Shown one piece after another: positions 7,915 to 15,924 of a stretch of DNA of 64,000 bases. The notes under the pieces were generated by a model, which saw nothing but the letters and a program-made list of their open reading frames with translations, ran no database searches and was not told where the DNA came from. Positions within the stretch are counted from its first letter, which is position 1; the number at the start of each line of letters is the position of its first letter. The position numbers and the translations under genes were made by a program. The stretch covers positions 1,240,001-1,304,000 of the forward strand of contig NISF01000001.1 in assembly GCA_002270295.1 (NCBI GenBank), in the 5' to 3' direction. Source of the DNA: Enterobacter sp. 10-1 (GTDB lineage: Bacteria > Pseudomonadota > Gammaproteobacteria > Enterobacterales > Enterobacteriaceae).

Positions 7915-8604
7915 ATGACCCGAACGCAAAGGCTGCTTGAATTGCTCCAGATACTGCGCGAGCACCGGTATCCGGTAACAGCATTGACCCTTGCAGAAAA
8001 ATTAGGAATAAGTGTGCGTACCGTGTACAGGGATATTCAAACGCTCCAGCAGCAGGGCGTGTGTATTGAGGGCAGTTCCGGCATTGGATATATTATTAAG
8101 TCTGACTATCATTTACCCCCGCTGACTTTTACCCCGCAGGAAATTAACGCCCTCACTCTCGGGCTAAACTGGGTATGTCATAACACCGATTCTGATTTTA
8201 AAAAGATCGCCAAAAGCACGCTGGCTAAAATACGCTCAGTTATGCCGGATAAATTAAAGGAGCACATCGAATATCAATCTTTTCTGACCGGGCCGGATGA
8301 AAAAGATGAGGCTTTTTTTGCTGAGCTACGTCATGCAATTAACTACAGAAATAAAATTGAAATAACCTATTGCGATAAAAACGATCGGCGATCTTCCCGG
8401 GTAATATGGCCGGTGGCGCTGGTCTATATGGAGGAGTGTTGGCTGCTGGCCGGATGGTGTGAGCTGCGAAGCGATTTCCGTCATTTCAGAACCGACAGGA
8501 TCGTTCGGATCTCGATGCTTGCCGATAAATATAATGAAAGCAGGGTCCACCTGTTGCGAAAATGGAGGAAGCAAGAGGGCCTTAGCCTGGATGATGAGTA
8601 CTGA
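7915..8604 (+). CDS. HTH/WYL-domain transcriptional regulator (YafY-like)
   Basis: A 229-residue regulator. An N-terminal HTH_11 domain (residues 1-55) contains RTQRLLELLQILREHRYPVT and LAEKLGISVRTVYRDIQTL. The C-terminal WYL domain covers about residues 135-205 (INYRNKIEITYCD, then RVIWPVALVYMEECWLLAGW and FRHFRTDRI). WYL domains bind small effectors. AGGA lies about 10 nt before the ATG. The gene sits 70 bp upstream of the SDR and cupin genes on the same strand and may control them or share their transcript. The effector is unknown. Confidence 0.88.
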   Translation: MTRTQRLLELLQILREHRYPVTALTLAEKLGISVRTVYRDIQTLQQQGVCIEGSSGIGYIIKSDYHLPPLTFTPQEINALTLGLNWVCHNTDSDFKKIAKSTLAKIRSVMPDKLKEHIEYQSFLTGPDEKDEAFFAELRHAINYRNKIEITYCDKNDRRSSRVIWPVALVYMEECWLLAGWCELRSDFRHFRTDRIVRISMLADKYNESRVHLLRKWRKQEGLSLDDEY

Positions 8605-8674
8605 CAAAAGCTGTCACTACCATTTTATATGCTGCTGTAGAGCAAAAACATCATGATTCTTTACAGGAGCGAGC

Positions 8675-9424
8675 ATGAATTTTCAGGACAAAGTCGCGGT
8701 CATCACCGGAAGCACCGCCGGTATCGGGGAGGTGGTCGCAGAGCAGTTACATAAATCGGGCGCGAAGGTGATCGTGGTCTCCAGATCGCGCGAACAGGCG
8801 GAGCAAAAGGCTAAATCGTTGTCACCCGACGGGCGGACCGCCTTGGGCATCGCGTGCGATGTTTCGCAGCCGGCGCAGGTGGAGCGTATGATTGATGAAG
8901 CCGTGGGCCGTTTTGGCAGGCTTGATTATGCGGTTAATAATGCAGGTATAACCGGCGATCATAATAAAAATATTACGCAGCAGACCATCGAAAACTGGGA
9001 GAGGGTGATCGCGACCTCCTTGAGCAGCGTTTTTTACGGTATGAAATATGAAATTCCGCAGATAGTAAAATCCGGCGGCGGTGCGATCGTTAATTTATCC
9101 GCAGTCAATGGGCTGGTCGGTATTCCAGGGTTGGCACCTTATACCACGGCCAAACACGGCGTTATTGGCTTAACCCAAACGGCAGCGCTGGAGTTTGCGG
9201 AACAGGGCCTCCGGGTAAATGCGGTGGCCCCGGGATACGTCAGCACGCCGCGTATTAATGAGCTCCCGGCATCTATTCAACGCGCGTTTGCAAATAGCCA
9301 TCCTGTAAAGAGAATGGCTAAAATGCAGGAGGTGGCGGATTTTATACTGTTCTTGTTGTCAGAAAAGTCAGGGTTCTGTACCGGAGGCGTTTATCCCATT
9401 GATGGCGGCTACCTGGCGGAGTAA
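8675..9424 (+). CDS. SDR family NAD(P)-dependent oxidoreductase
   Basis: A 249-residue classical short-chain dehydrogenase. TGSTAGIG at residues 11-18 is the glycine-rich cofactor motif, NNAG is near residue 90, the catalytic Ser lies in NLSAVNG, and YTTAKHG holds the catalytic Tyr and Lys. The C-terminus VYPIDGGYLAE is typical of FabG-like tetrameric SDRs. CAGGAGCGAGC precedes the ATG. The cupin gene follows after 44 bp with its own strong ribosome site, so the two probably form a unit. The substrate cannot be told from sequence. Confidence 0.9.
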   Translation: MNFQDKVAVITGSTAGIGEVVAEQLHKSGAKVIVVSRSREQAEQKAKSLSPDGRTALGIACDVSQPAQVERMIDEAVGRFGRLDYAVNNAGITGDHNKNITQQTIENWERVIATSLSSVFYGMKYEIPQIVKSGGGAIVNLSAVNGLVGIPGLAPYTTAKHGVIGLTQTAALEFAEQGLRVNAVAPGYVSTPRINELPASIQRAFANSHPVKRMAKMQEVADFILFLLSEKSGFCTGGVYPIDGGYLAE

Positions 9425-9468
9425 ATCTCTTACCTGAAATGCGGGTAGCGTAAAAAAGGAGCAGGGCG

Positions 9469-9813
9469 ATGATTTCAAAAGACAACGCCGGGCATTATGT
9501 CTGGGGTGATAATTGCGACGGTTGGTATCTGGTAAACCGCCAGGATATGCTGGTCATTCACGAAAAAATGCCGCCAGGCACATACGAAAAGCGACACTAT
9601 CATTCCGTTTCCAGACAGTTTTTCTTCGTGCTTCAGGGCGTGCTGACAATGGAACTGGCAGGTAAGAGGCACGAGATCTGCGCTCAGCAGGGGTTAGAAA
9701 TCCCTCCCGGTTCAGAGCATCAGGCCAGAAACGATAGCGTATTTCCCGTCGAATTTATCGTTATCTCTCATCCGACGACACGCGGAGATCGTACGGATCT
9801 TCCGCAATCCTGA
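9469..9813 (+). CDS. small cupin-domain protein
   Basis: A 114-residue single cupin. PGTYEKRHYHSVSRQFFFVLQGVL is the first cupin motif, with His side chains able to bind a metal, and QQGLEIPPGSEHQARNDS is the second, with its metal His. AAAAGGAGCAGGGCG precedes the ATG. It follows the SDR gene and may act in the same pathway as an isomerase, dioxygenase or ligand-binding protein; sequence does not decide which. Confidence 0.82.
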   Translation: MISKDNAGHYVWGDNCDGWYLVNRQDMLVIHEKMPPGTYEKRHYHSVSRQFFFVLQGVLTMELAGKRHEICAQQGLEIPPGSEHQARNDSVFPVEFIVISHPTTRGDRTDLPQS

Positions 9814-9898
9814 CGATTATTCCGGGACTCTGGATCTGTCGCCGGGCGCGGTGAACCAACGGCGTTAACCACGCCCGTTCATGACACAAGACGGGCCG

Positions 9899-10777
9899 TC
9901 ACCTCGGCTCAGGGTTGCCGGGAGCGAAAGGGTACGCAGCCGATGTTCTCAGCGTCCTGAGCAGCGACTCATACAGACTCCCGACCGCCAAAGAGTCTTT
10001 CGACGCCCGGCTTCGGTACAGGGCCACGGCCATCGGCTCCAGCGGCCCCAAAAGCTGCTCCCTTCCCAAAATTTGCAGGTGAGGCGGGGCGCTGCACTGG
10101 GTAAGGACCGCGACCGCCAGACCGCTCTCCACCGCCGCAATCTGGCCTGAGAGGCTGGAGCTGTTGTACACCACTTTATACCGCCGGCCCTGTAGCGCTA
10201 ACGCGTTGATAGCGCTGCGCTTTGCCATGCTTGTGCTTTCATATACCGCAACAGGTAGCGGGTCGCGCCTCCAGACCTCAAATTGCGCGGAACCCACCCA
10301 CACCATCGGTTCATAAAATAATAAAGTCCCCTGGCTGGCATATTCCCGGGAGACCAGCGCAAGGTCTAAATCGCCGCTCTCCACGCGAGGAATAAGCGAC
10401 GTCGATTGTTCGCAACTTAACTCGATCTCTATCGAGCCAAAGTTTGGCGCAAATCTCTTGAGGGCAGGCGTCAGGTATTTTGCAGCATAGTCATCCGGAA
10501 CGCCCAGGCGAATGCGCCCCGTTAGTTCCTCGCCGTGAAATGCGGCCTGCGTCTCAGCGTGCAAATCGAGCATCCGCCGGGCATATCCCAGCAGTTTTTG
10601 TCCTTCAGGCGTGAGCTGGTTTTGCCGGGGGCCGCGCAGTAAAAGCTGGCAACCCAAAGCCGATTCAAGCTTTTTAAGCTGCATGCTGACCGCCGACTGG
10701 GAACGATGAACTTCAGGCGCCGCCGCGGAAAGCGACCCCGCATCCACGACTGCGACAAAGCATTTGAGCCAGTCCAT
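9899..10777 (-). CDS. LysR family transcriptional regulator
   Basis: A 292-residue LysR-type regulator. The N-terminal HTH (MDWLKCFVAVVDAGSLSAAA, then HRSQSAVSMQLKKLE) spans residues 1-60. The C-terminal substrate-binding domain starts near residue 88 (GRIRLGVPDDYAA). The start at 10777 was chosen because MDWL is where the LysR HTH normally begins and AGGA lies about 8 nt upstream; further in-frame codons reach 10837. It is divergent from azlCD across about 137 bp, the usual arrangement for a regulator and its target. Confidence 0.88.
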   Translation of the reverse strand: MDWLKCFVAVVDAGSLSAAAPEVHRSQSAVSMQLKKLESALGCQLLLRGPRQNQLTPEGQKLLGYARRMLDLHAETQAAFHGEELTGRIRLGVPDDYAAKYLTPALKRFAPNFGSIEIELSCEQSTSLIPRVESGDLDLALVSREYASQGTLLFYEPMVWVGSAQFEVWRRDPLPVAVYESTSMAKRSAINALALQGRRYKVVYNSSSLSGQIAAVESGLAVAVLTQCSAPPHLQILGREQLLGPLEPMAVALYRSRASKDSLAVGSLYESLLRTLRTSAAYPFAPGNPEPR

Positions 10778-10914
10778 CTGCAGATCCTGAAAATGCACGC
10801 TGGTTCCTTGTATTCGATAATCAAATAGTATTATCAATTATTATGCGTTTTTGTTGAGTGTGCAATGCAGGCATAGTGACTCTCAGTTCAGGTTTACGCG
10901 ACCGGAAGAATACG

Positions 10915-11640
10915 ATGCCCGAGATGACAAAAAAGAACCCCGATTTATATCTGCTGAGCCGTTCATCAATTTGCTCTGGTTTTCGCCAACTGGTGCCGAT
11001 TTCATTATTTGTGGCTGTTTTTGGCGCCGCCTTTGGGCTCGCTGCGTCGCAGGAAGGGTTAAGCCATCTTACGGCGACCATGATGAGCCTGCTGGTTTTC
11101 GCAGGCTATGCTCAGTTCGCCACGCTCGGTCTGTGGGGCGAGCAGGTACCGTTATTCACCCTTATGGCGACCGTTTTTGCGATTAATGCCAGACATCTTT
11201 TAATGGGGGCCACGCTGTACCCCTGGTTACGTTATTTATCGCCGGCGAAGCGCTATGGGATCATGATGGTCGCATCCGATGCGAACTGGGCCATGTCCAT
11301 TCAGGCATTTAGCAGGGGAAAGCCGGGGCTGGGTTTACTCTTTGGCGGCGGTCTGGCGCTGTGGTTTTTTTGGGTTATCGGCACGATGGCGGGGCTTTAT
11401 TTCGCCAGCGCCATCCGCGATCCCAAAAGCTATGGTCTCGATATGGTGATGGGATGCTTTCTCCTCTCAATGGTGTTTGAGGGGGAAAGAAACCCGCGGA
11501 CGTTCATTATCTGGGCGGTGGCGGCCGGCGCATCGCTGATGGCCTATAAATGGTTGCCAGCAAATAGCCACGTCATTGCCGGAGCCCTGGCCGGAGGGAT
11601 CGTTGGGATCGTGCCGGGAGGTAAAAATAGTGAACATTGA
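10915..11640 (+). CDS. azlC: AzlC family branched-chain amino acid exporter, large subunit
   Basis: A 241-residue membrane protein of the AzlC/YgaZ family, the large component of a two-part exporter for valine-type amino acids. Family features are FRQLVPISLFVAVFGAAFGL, FAGYAQFATL, NARHLLMGATL and DANWAMSI. ATG 10915 (MPEMTKKN) is preceded by GGAAG; an upstream in-frame ATG at 10858 would add residues not usual for the family. Its stop overlaps the azlD start by 11 nt, as expected for a co-translated pair. The divergent LysR gene is the likely regulator. Confidence 0.9.
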   Translation: MPEMTKKNPDLYLLSRSSICSGFRQLVPISLFVAVFGAAFGLAASQEGLSHLTATMMSLLVFAGYAQFATLGLWGEQVPLFTLMATVFAINARHLLMGATLYPWLRYLSPAKRYGIMMVASDANWAMSIQAFSRGKPGLGLLFGGGLALWFFWVIGTMAGLYFASAIRDPKSYGLDMVMGCFLLSMVFEGERNPRTFIIWAVAAGASLMAYKWLPANSHVIAGALAGGIVGIVPGGKNSEH

Positions 11641-11935
11641 GATGTCGGACGCAGGTGCCTTAATTATTATCATCGCGATGGCGCTGGTAACGCTCGCTAC
11701 CCGCTGGGGCGGCGTATACGTGATGTCTTTTGTGCCGTTCAACAGCAAAATAAAAAACTTTATTCAGGCCATGTCCGGTTCCGTACTCGTGGCAATTCTC
11801 GCTCCCACAGCAGCAGCCGGTGACCGCGGCGCGCAGATGGCGTTGCTGACAACCGCCATCCTGATGCTGGTTCTTAAACGGCCCTTAATTGCTATCGCCT
11901 GTGGAATCTTTGCCGCAGCGTGGGTGAGGCATTGA
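11630..11935 (+). CDS. azlD: AzlD family branched-chain amino acid exporter, small subunit
   Basis: A 101-residue, four-helix AzlD/YgaH-type partner of AzlC, with LVTLATRWGGVYVMSFVPFN near the N-terminus and several hydrophobic segments. The GTG at 11630 has GGGAGG nine bases upstream within the end of azlC; an ATG at 11642 is possible. The overlap with azlC implies translational coupling. Confidence 0.85.
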   Translation: MNIEMSDAGALIIIIAMALVTLATRWGGVYVMSFVPFNSKIKNFIQAMSGSVLVAILAPTAAAGDRGAQMALLTTAILMLVLKRPLIAIACGIFAAAWVRH

Positions 11936-12055
11936 AAATATGATGAACAGCGCTGGCATCGCCGCCATTATTTGAGCCGCTGGTCGTTGAAGCATGTCGC
12001 GAGCGGCAGAGTGCAGTTAAGATATTCTGCAATAATGGCGTTGTTGAGGATGACG

Positions 12056-12616
12056 ATGGAATATCAGAAGGCGTTACAGAGATTGTTGTCAGAAGATCCC
12101 GGGAGGATGAAGGCTCTTTATGCCGTTCAAACCTTAAGGCTCAACGACGGCTGGATCGGCGCCGGATTTGTGCGGGATGCGGTCTGGGATCACCTGCATG
12201 GATATGGCCAACGGCCTGTCTGCGGAGACGTTGATGTTGTCTGGTTTGACGCAGCGCGCTGCACTCCTGATTACGATCGCCATCTGGAAGCAACGCTTAG
12301 CCAAATGACCTCAACGTTCGACTGGTCGGTGAAGAACCAGGCCAGAATGCATCACCATGGCGGCAATGCGCCGTATCACTCTACGGAGAATGCTATCCGC
12401 TACTGGCCTGAAACGGCCACGGCTGTCGCCGTCAGAACCGACGAAACGGGCCTTATTGAGATTATCGCCCCATATGGCCTCGCTGATTTGTTCGAGCTTC
12501 GTTTAAGGCCGACGCCTCAGTTTGCGGATGAAAAGTTGCCCGTATTTAAACAGCGGGCTGCCGCCAAAAGATGGTTGGAGCGTTATCCAATGCTGCAGCT
12601 TATGGTTCCCACATAG
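12056..12616 (+). CDS. nucleotidyltransferase family protein (DUF925 type)
   Basis: A 186-residue protein matching PF06042-like 'nucleotidyltransferase family' proteins. WIGAGFVRDAVWDHLHGY (about 39-56) and GDVDVVWFD, with two aspartates as in nucleotidyltransferase active sites, are followed by NQARMHHHGG and the C-terminal AAKRWLERYP. The ATG at 12056 has GAGG six bases upstream; ATGs at 12035 and 12050 are also in frame. It stands alone with no functional partner nearby. The substrate is unknown. Confidence 0.8.
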   Translation: MEYQKALQRLLSEDPGRMKALYAVQTLRLNDGWIGAGFVRDAVWDHLHGYGQRPVCGDVDVVWFDAARCTPDYDRHLEATLSQMTSTFDWSVKNQARMHHHGGNAPYHSTENAIRYWPETATAVAVRTDETGLIEIIAPYGLADLFELRLRPTPQFADEKLPVFKQRAAAKRWLERYPMLQLMVPT

Positions 12617-13110
12617 TCAGAACTTGTCGAACGGGTTTTTCATTCTTCAGCAACGCCTGCTGATAGCCGGTGGAGGAAGCACTTTATCGGCGGTCACCGA
12701 AAGCTCTGCCCGTTACCGTTGTCTTCAGACGTTCAGACCGGGCTGTTCCCGGAAATACAGCATACCCGGACCGATCCCGTGAACACCTGGTACCGTCGGT
12801 GGGCCGATGAATTCGACGCGGTAGCGCCTGGGCCTGTATTCTGGCGCGGGCAAACGCGGCTCTCATCGCTGGACGTCCCGGCGTGGCTTCACTACAGCCG
12901 GGAAGGGTTTACATGTACCAGCATGCAAAGTCTTTGAACTAAACGCTGGTGTTTAAACAAGGGTGTTCCCGGCCTTCAATATGGTGGTTTGTTAAGGTTT
13001 ACCTTAGGGGTTGGCAACACCGTCGAAAGGGACGGTGCGTTTACCGGGGTGGAGTGCATCAGAAAAGATATCTAAGATGGCTGCCAAATCCGCGAGGATT
13101 CATTAACTTT
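12617..13110. other. no gene recognised
   Basis: Roughly 490 bp with short open frames on both strands but no domain, ribosome site or repeat that I can support. It may be decayed coding sequence. Confidence 0.4.
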
Positions 13111-13572
13111 TTATGGTAAGAACTCCATCCTGATATTTTTGAATTTCAGCCAGGTCTCTTCATCCGGCGGGGGCGGGAGCTGAGAGTTTAATACTACGGT
13201 TCGGACCATGTTACAAAGCTCAGGGTCACCTTTATTGATGGTTGCATCTTCAACACTGCCATCACGAAATAGTTTAATATTCAGGTCACATTCTTTCCCT
13301 TTGTATACTTCGTAGTTTTCTATTTTGCTCCGAATAGCGGTTTGTATCTGTATAGAATAGCGATACGGTTTTGATCTGTTTGGTTGGCTGGCTAACCCAT
13401 TGTTTATAGATAATAAATCATCCAGCTGTCCCTTTTCTATATCGGATTCCTTTGACACGGTTTCATGTGCGTTCTTCACCTCATTCTCTTTTGTGTGTGT
13501 GCATGAAGTAATAAATAAACAGGACAGTAATACAACTGAATATAAAGGGGCGCGTATCCGTCTCATTGTCAA
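13111..13572 (-). CDS. lipoprotein with an isolated TolA C-terminal (domain III) fold
   Basis: A 153-residue protein. Residues 1-24 form a lipoprotein signal ending in the lipobox LFITSC, so Cys24 would be lipidated. A polar linker follows. Residues about 75-153 (IQTAIRSKIENYEVYKGKE, CDLNIKLFRDGSVEDATINK, GDPELC...LPPPPDEETWLKFKNIRMEF) align by eye with TolA domain III, including its two conserved cysteines and the PPP..E..FKN ending. Full TolA has a TM anchor and long helical domain II; here the domain is tied directly to a membrane. Filamentous phage g3p and group A colicins dock on TolA III, so a decoy or Tol-Pal modulator role is possible but speculative. The gene is AT-rich relative to its surroundings. 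Confidence 0.75.
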   Translation of the reverse strand: MTMRRIRAPLYSVVLLSCLFITSCTHTKENEVKNAHETVSKESDIEKGQLDDLLSINNGLASQPNRSKPYRYSIQIQTAIRSKIENYEVYKGKECDLNIKLFRDGSVEDATINKGDPELCNMVRTVVLNSQLPPPPDEETWLKFKNIRMEFLP

Positions 13573-13682
13573 CTCCAGATATTTAATAGCTCATTTAGTA
13601 GATGCTGGCTTAACTTAGCATACATTAATTATGATAGAGAAACACTGTTGGCTGAGGCATTATCAAATCTGTCCGGGCAAAT

Positions 13683-13790
13683 ATGGATATTTTTAAAAAG
13701 AAATTCGCGAGGGATTTACTGATATACGCATTATGTGTTACCAGCCTTTGCGCGATTTTGGTATCCACGGAATGGACGATGGCACGCTGA
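13683..13790 (+). CDS. possible 35-residue membrane peptide
   Basis: ATG at 13683 to TGA at 13790 encodes a lysine-rich start (MDIFKKKFARD) followed by one hydrophobic segment, LLIYALCVTSLCAILV. Such small single-helix proteins are often missed in annotation. The ribosome site is weak, and an intrinsic terminator lies 115 bp downstream on the same strand with no other gene between. No homolog is recalled. Confidence 0.3.
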   Translation: MDIFKKKFARDLLIYALCVTSLCAILVSTEWTMAR

Positions 13791-13844
13791 TTCTCTCCTT
13801 AATCCCCCCCAAACAGGGAGGCGTATTTTTATGCCGGGCGTCAT

Positions 13845-13865
13845 ATAATAACTCCCGGTTATTAT
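13845..13865. repeat. short perfect inverted repeat
   Basis: ATAATAAC, five bases, then GTTATTAT: a palindrome between the 35-codon frame and the terminator at 13905. It could be a protein-binding site or RNA hairpin. Structure only; no function is assigned. Confidence 0.4.
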
Positions 13866-13904
13866 GATGTTATTTGCAGTAAATGGATTTTACGCTCTTG
13901 AATC

Positions 13905-13934
13905 AGCCCGCCCATATCTCTGCGGGTTTTTTTT
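13905..13934 (+). terminator. intrinsic terminator (orphan)
   Basis: CCCGC at 13907-13911 pairs with GCGGG at 13922-13926 and is followed by eight T. It is oriented for rightward transcripts, although the only open frame upstream is the 35-codon one. Confidence 0.6.
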
Positions 13935-14026
13935 CGTCCCGTTTAGCCCTGATCGACTATAGCGCTCGATCATCAGGCTGCTTAGCTTTCGGTCAGCTGC
14001 GCACCCGTAAGGCTTTGGCGAATCAC

Positions 14027-14055
14027 GTGGTGGTTGGTGGTGGTTGGTGGTGGTT
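14027..14055 (+). repeat. TGGTTGGTGG tandem micro-repeat
   Basis: Two exact copies of TGGTTGGTGG (14031-14040 and 14041-14050) are flanked by partial copies, giving many GG pairs spaced by single T. It lies in a noncoding stretch and could form a two-tier G-quadruplex. Confidence 0.5.
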
Positions 14056-14312
14056 TCAACCTACGCCTGTCTTTCACCATGAATTTTCCCCGGCCACTTC
14101 ACAAGCGCCATTAGGGGAGCGCCTGGAAAATATCTTACGTTAAGCCCGCTGCTCACGCTGGCATGACGGGCTGCTTTGAAGGAGAAGCTGGCTGAGTAAT
14201 GTGCCAACGGCTCCTCAATTGCATCACTGAACAGCACCTGAGGATAAGGTGATTTTTAAGACAATCAATTAATCTAAAGATCCTTAATTACGATTACTGA
14301 GACTGACAGGTT

Positions 14313-14717
14313 ATGACAATTCAAACTCCCCAGGCAGTAACGGAAGCTTTTTTTCATCGTATAGCCACGGCAGAAGATGTTCATGAAATAGCTGAACTGG
14401 TTAGTGAAAATGTAGACTGGCTGGTTGCGGGAAATACTCGTGTAGTTCCCTGGATTGGTCGCAAACACGGAAGAAAAGGTGCGGCAGAATTCTATGCGCA
14501 AATCAGGGCGCAGATTTCATCAGAACATTTTGAAATTAAAGATATACTTATCAAAGATAAGCGTGTCGTGGCTATCGGTGAGCTTGCATCACGCGTTAAA
14601 AAAACAGGTAAGTTGATTGAAACCGAATTTGTATTCGATATGTGCATTGAAGATGGTCTCATTACCCGTTTTCGCATGTTCGAGGACAGCCACGCAGTTT
14701 CTGAAGCATGTCTTTGA
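14313..14717 (+). CDS. NTF2-like (SnoaL-type) protein
   Basis: A 134-residue single-domain protein with the SnoaL/NTF2 pattern: an N-terminal helix (AVTEAFFHRIATAEDVHEIAELV), VDWLVAG, then WIGRKHGRKGAAEFYAQI, and strands such as VVAIGELASRV and FVFDMCIEDGLITRFRMFED. Family members are small isomerases, hydrolases or binding proteins; the substrate is unknown. ACAGG precedes the ATG. It is a stand-alone gene in an AT-leaning region. Confidence 0.8.
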   Translation: MTIQTPQAVTEAFFHRIATAEDVHEIAELVSENVDWLVAGNTRVVPWIGRKHGRKGAAEFYAQIRAQISSEHFEIKDILIKDKRVVAIGELASRVKKTGKLIETEFVFDMCIEDGLITRFRMFEDSHAVSEACL

Positions 14718-14896
14718 TTTATAAATTAATTTACTCCCTCAGGACATTACATTCAAACGAGCGTACAGCGAACCGTTTAGTTATTGAGAGTTCGCTGTCC
14801 TGATACTGTATTCAATACTGACCTGCTCTTGTTCAATGATACATAGCAACGTCTGCGCCTGGCGCAAAGGGCACGGGCCGAGGCGTAAGACGCGTG

Positions 14897-15604
14897 CTAT
14901 GGGTAAGAAACCGACGTTGTGCTTACGGTGTCAGGCAGGTGAGGGGGGGGGTAATTTTTAGGTGTCGATACAACACCAGAACCACTAAATAGCATTCGAA
15001 CGCCAAGTGCCACCATGACAACACCTGTAAATCGCTCCTGCCATTTAATAAATGCAGGATGTTTACCTAACCAGTTTCCGAACGTTCCTGACGCCATTGC
15101 GACAGAACCCAGAGATATAATCCCGGCCAGCTTTTGTATACCGCCTAAAACAAGCAGCTGTAGCCAGACAGGTCCGGCGGCGGGGTCGACGAACTGGGGC
15201 AGAAAAGCAAACATGAATAGAAGAGATTTTGGATTAGTCAGGCTGTTCAGCGCGCCCTCTTTGACCGCATTCCAGTCAGAAATTCTGACTGTTTTCCGCA
15301 GTCGGGTATCTGTGCCTGATGTCGCGATCATCTTAAATCCCAACCAGATCAGGTAAGCGGCACCTACCCACCTCAGCAGATCCAGCGCAACCGGCCAGGC
15401 GTGAACAACGGTTACAAGCCCCAGAACCAGAAAAGATACCTGCACAGATCCTGCAACGAAAACATTCCCCATGACTGTAAGCAAAGCAATACGCCTTCCC
15501 TGACCAACTCCCCTCGCGATGGTCAGCATCATGTCTGGGCCCGGAGAGATCTCCAGAAGTGTAAGAGCTAACAGGAAAGTCATAAACGTTTCGATGGAAG
15601 GCAT
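14897..15604 (-). CDS. LysE/RhtB family amino acid exporter with altered C-terminus
   Basis: An inner-membrane exporter of the LysE/RhtB family, shown by LLALTLLEISPGPDMMLTIARGVGQGRR near the N-terminus, LLRWVGAAYLIWLGFK, and SLTNPKSLLFMFAFLPQFVD. Normal members have about 205-210 residues; this frame runs to 235 because after the last helix (VMVALGVRMLFSGSG) it continues across a nine-C run (nine G on the + strand) into STPKNYPPP and a tail. Gain of one base would end the protein about 15 residues earlier, loss of one at another nearby stop. Either the tail is real, the tract is variable in length, or the tract was miscalled. Confidence 0.82.
   Translation of the reverse strand: MPSIETFMTFLLALTLLEISPGPDMMLTIARGVGQGRRIALLTVMGNVFVAGSVQVSFLVLGLVTVVHAWPVALDLLRWVGAAYLIWLGFKMIATSGTDTRLRKTVRISDWNAVKEGALNSLTNPKSLLFMFAFLPQFVDPAAGPVWLQLLVLGGIQKLAGIISLGSVAMASGTFGNWLGKHPAFIKWQERFTGVVMVALGVRMLFSGSGVVSTPKNYPPPHLPDTVSTTSVSYP
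14943..14951. repeat. nine-G homopolymer in the 3' end of the LysE-type gene
   Basis: A run of nine G on the + strand (nine C in the gene). Runs of this length slip during replication and are error-prone in sequencing. Its position decides which C-terminal tail the exporter has. Confidence 0.8.
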
Positions 15605-15777
15605 GTTGATTGCGTCCGGTAAAAATATTCCTGTACGTTACCTCACTCCGATCGGAGCCGAAAGCGGAACATATCGCGACGTCCTCTTCAGGCACAATGC
15701 CGCCCCCTAAGCGGAAATCTACAGCTCGCTCACAAGCTATACATAAAACGCCCTGCATTTAAGATACCACCCAAAAC

Positions 15778-15796
15778 AGTAATGATAACTATTTAC
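15778..15796 (+). promoter_or_regulatory. Fur-box-like site upstream of the yncE-like gene
   Basis: AGTAATGATAACTATTTAC matches the 19-bp Fur consensus GATAATGATAATCATTATC at about 14 of 19 positions by my count. It lies 129 bp before the YncE-like start. E. coli yncE is Fur-repressed, which supports the assignment. Binding is inferred. Confidence 0.5.
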
Positions 15797-15924
15797 ATCG
15801 GTGTGGTATGTTAAATGCGCTTATAACAAGACATATTTCTCATGGCAGAAGGTAAGACTCAGCGCATGGGGTATAACCGGTGGCTGCGTTGAGATGCAGC
15901 ATCAATACAATTTATGGAGATAAG

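Noticed and set aside
12719..12937. A 72-codon rightward frame in the gap before the TolA-like lipoprotein
   Set aside because: No ribosome site or family resemblance, and a comparable open frame exists on the other strand.
14085..14160. A stretch reading APLGERLENILR that recalls the start of a nitroreductase such as YdjA
   Set aside because: It is only a dozen residues followed by a stop, without flanking similarity; it could be chance.
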